16,123 bases of DNA, taken from contig DIPO01000079.1 of assembly GCA_002427045.1 (NCBI GenBank), forward strand, positions 1-16,123, read 5' to 3'. Origin of the DNA: Firmicutes bacterium UBA5486 (GTDB taxonomy: Bacteria; Bacillota; UBA4882; UBA10575). The position numbers and the translations under genes are program-made. Positions 14,571 to 16,123 of this stretch are shown here, in pieces. Numbering within the stretch: the first letter of the stretch is position 1; every line of letters starts with the position of its first letter. The notes under the pieces were generated by a model that saw only the letters and a list, made by a program, of their open reading frames with translations, was not told where the DNA came from and did no database searches.

Positions 14571-14593
14571 ACAATAGATTTACATGCTATTGT
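14571..14593. promoter_or_regulatory. Inverted repeat in the sugar-kinase leader
   Basis: ACAATAG (14571-14577) and CTATTGT (14587-14593) form a 7-bp perfect inverted repeat with a nine-base spacer, within the 147-base gap before the kinase. It could be an operator or chance in AT-rich DNA. No clear promoter consensus is seen in this gap. Confidence 0.3.
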
Positions 14594-14694
14594 ATGTAAT
14601 ATCGGGTCTTTTAGTGGATAATATAGCAAAAATATATTACTATAGAAATAAAAGAGGTTAAAAAGGTAAACCTATATTTAAAGGAGGGTTCATA

Positions 14695-15774
14695 TTGAGT
14701 ATTGAACTACGAAAAGATTTTACCTATTCCTTGATTGTACCAACCAGCATGGGAGTTCGTATTACCCCGCTTAATGGGCAACCAGTACATAGCAGTGACA
14801 CTTTTATGCTACAAGCTACTAGTGCAGAGACTAATGTGGCGAGCATCTCATCCTATCTTGGCCTTCCTGTAAAAGTTTTAACAACTTTTGTCAAGGATAG
14901 TCCGATTGCTCAGTTTATTAAAAATAATCTTGCAAGTCGACATATGGTCTATGAGGGCCCAGAAGTTCCTCAAGATGGCCCATGGGGCTATCGCCATCAG
15001 TTCAACATTGCAGACAGCGGTTTTGGTTCACGTGGGCCGCGAGTATTGAATGATCGTGCAGGTGAAGTCGGTCGGACTCTTAATATTAAAGACTTTGACC
15101 TGGACAGAATTTTTGGCGAGGAAGGTGTGCAGATTGTACATCTTTCAGGATTGATTGCAGCACTTTCACCTGATACTAGTACCTTCTGCCTTGAATTGGC
15201 TAGAGCTGCAAAAAAATATAATACTAGAATTTCTTTTGATCTTAACTATCGTGCTTCCTTCTGGAAGGGTCGCGAAAAAGAGCTTCACGATGTTTTTACA
15301 GAGATTGCAAGCATTTCTGACATTCTTATTGGAAATGAGGAAGATTTCCAACTTTGTCTGGGAATAAAAGGTCCGGAAGCAGGGGGTAAAGATATTCCGG
15401 CAAAAATTGAAGGCTTTAAGGAAATGATTGGCCGAGTAAAGGGAACATTTCCAAATGCATCAGTTTTTGCTAATACGCTTCGTCAGGTTGTTAGTGCCAA
15501 TAGTCATCTGTGGGGTGCCATCTTATTAGAGGGTAATAATTGGAATGTAGTGGAACCTCGACAAATTACTGTCCTTGATCGCATTGGTGGCGGTGATGGT
15601 TTTGTCGGCGGTTTGCTTTATTCAATTTTAAAAGGCTGGGAACCGGAGAAATGGGTGCAGTTTGCCTGGGCAACTGGGGCAATGGCTACCACATTTTTGA
15701 CGGATTATGCTCAACCTATTGATGAAGAACAGGTCTGGAGTATCTGGGAAGGTAATGCGCGAGTAAAACGCTAA
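14695..15774 (+). CDS. PfkB-family sugar kinase (2-keto-3-deoxygluconate kinase-like)
   Basis: A soluble 359-residue ribokinase-type kinase that phosphorylates a sugar or sugar acid with ATP. The C-terminal PfkB signature is DRIGGGDGFVGGLLYS, with Asp301 as the likely catalytic base; the usual GAGD is GGGD. Other landmarks are an ISFDLNYRASFW segment and ILIGNEEDFQL, both typical of the KDG-kinase branch. N-terminal residues about 45-60 carry a TNVASISSYLG-type substrate-lid region. TTG 14695 has AAGGAGGG six bases before and no competing start nearby. No KDG aldolase or uronate genes are in view, so the substrate is not fixed. A strong terminator follows 128 bases after the stop. Confidence 0.85.
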   Translation: MSIELRKDFTYSLIVPTSMGVRITPLNGQPVHSSDTFMLQATSAETNVASISSYLGLPVKVLTTFVKDSPIAQFIKNNLASRHMVYEGPEVPQDGPWGYRHQFNIADSGFGSRGPRVLNDRAGEVGRTLNIKDFDLDRIFGEEGVQIVHLSGLIAALSPDTSTFCLELARAAKKYNTRISFDLNYRASFWKGREKELHDVFTEIASISDILIGNEEDFQLCLGIKGPEAGGKDIPAKIEGFKEMIGRVKGTFPNASVFANTLRQVVSANSHLWGAILLEGNNWNVVEPRQITVLDRIGGGDGFVGGLLYSILKGWEPEKWVQFAWATGAMATTFLTDYAQPIDEEQVWSIWEGNARVKR

Positions 15775-15901
15775 ATTGTATTTTTTCTAAGGGGAAGGCG
15801 GTTATTTAACTTCTTACCCTTATATAGCCATTTAAAGAGTAGTTAATATAGTTAGTTGTAATATTATTCGAAGAACAAAGTTTACCTTTTTAACTAAACT
15901 T

Positions 15902-15944
15902 AAAGCCTCCGGTTTTGCAATAAGGCAAGACTGGGGGCTTTTAA
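15902..15944 (+). terminator. Intrinsic terminator downstream of the sugar kinase
   Basis: AAAGCCTCCGGTTTTGC (15902-15918) pairs almost throughout with GCAAGACTGGGGGCTTT (15925-15941) around a six-base loop. Four T residues end the stem and an AT-rich run follows. It probably ends the kinase transcript; because the stem starts with an AAA run it could also serve a minus-strand transcript from the right. Confidence 0.8.
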
Positions 15945-16077
15945 TTATTATGAATCTTATAAACAATATAAGATGAATTTTTCATATCTACATAAAAAAA
16001 AGGATTAAATTACTTTTTGGAGAATAATTAAATAATTATATTCACTGTAATATATAATTTTCCAATGAAGACATTAC

Positions 16078-16123
16078 CTAGTAGTCGCTCACGCCGGTTA
16101 CCTTAACATCACGAAGTGATTTA
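16078..16123 (-). CDS. Possible C-terminal end of a minus-strand gene, cut by the window edge
   Basis: The minus strand reads KSLRDVKVTGVSDY followed by a TAG stop (16078-16080). The 46 bases are GC-richer than the AT-rich spacer to the left, as expected for coding DNA. Fourteen codons are too few for assignment. Confidence 0.3.
   Translation of the reverse strand, partial: KSLRDVKVTGVSDY

Noticed and set aside
15788..15822. TAAGGG ... CCCTTA hairpin right after the sugar kinase
   Set aside because: Interrupted stem and no T tract; the stronger terminator at 15902-15944 explains transcript ending better.

Overview
The window looks like Firmicutes DNA, most plausibly from an anaerobic clostridial lineage. 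The reasons are strong AGGAGG-type ribosome binding sites, frequent GTG and TTG starts, a ydaO-class c-di-AMP riboswitch, and an Mrp antiporter operon of the split-MrpA type. Species cannot be named from the sequence alone.

Bases 1-9379 hold one long plus-strand transcription unit. A sigma-A-like promoter (about 85-112) leads into a c-di-AMP riboswitch (141-260) and an intrinsic terminator (259-301). The genes follow in this order: a SulP anion transporter with a STAS domain whose N-terminus resembles the BicA bicarbonate transporters, then mrpE, mrpF, mrpG, a DUF4040/MbhD-like subunit, an MbhE-like subunit, mrpB, mrpC and three different antiporter-like (MrpD/NuoL/NuoM-type) subunits. Most of the Mrp genes touch or overlap. 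The likely joint role is Na+/H+ exchange, with the Na+ gradient possibly driving uptake of bicarbonate or another anion, and expression shut off when c-di-AMP is high.

Bases 9380-13200 are visibly AT-richer and look like an accessory or decaying stretch. They hold a histidine phosphatase gene on the minus strand broken by one extra base in an A5 run, an 18-bp perfect palindrome, a shortened DUF4438 gene, a 70-bp element with perfect 16-bp inverted ends, two small membrane proteins and a class I methyltransferase. Then come the tail of an IS3-type transposase and an N-terminally truncated cutC fragment, both on the minus strand.

Bases 13266-16123 are plus-strand again. They hold a chimeric reading frame (membrane-anchored coiled coil joined to the C-terminal half of a GNAT acetyltransferase), a secreted or membrane-anchored M48 metalloprotease, a PfkB-family sugar kinase and a strong intrinsic terminator. 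A few codons of a possible minus-strand gene lie at the right edge.

The strongest candidate for something not commonly described is the coupling of a c-di-AMP riboswitch to a SulP (BicA-like) plus three-antiporter Mrp operon. The clearest sequence-level oddities are the frameshifted phosphatase, the chimeric GNAT reading frame and the two perfect inverted-repeat structures.
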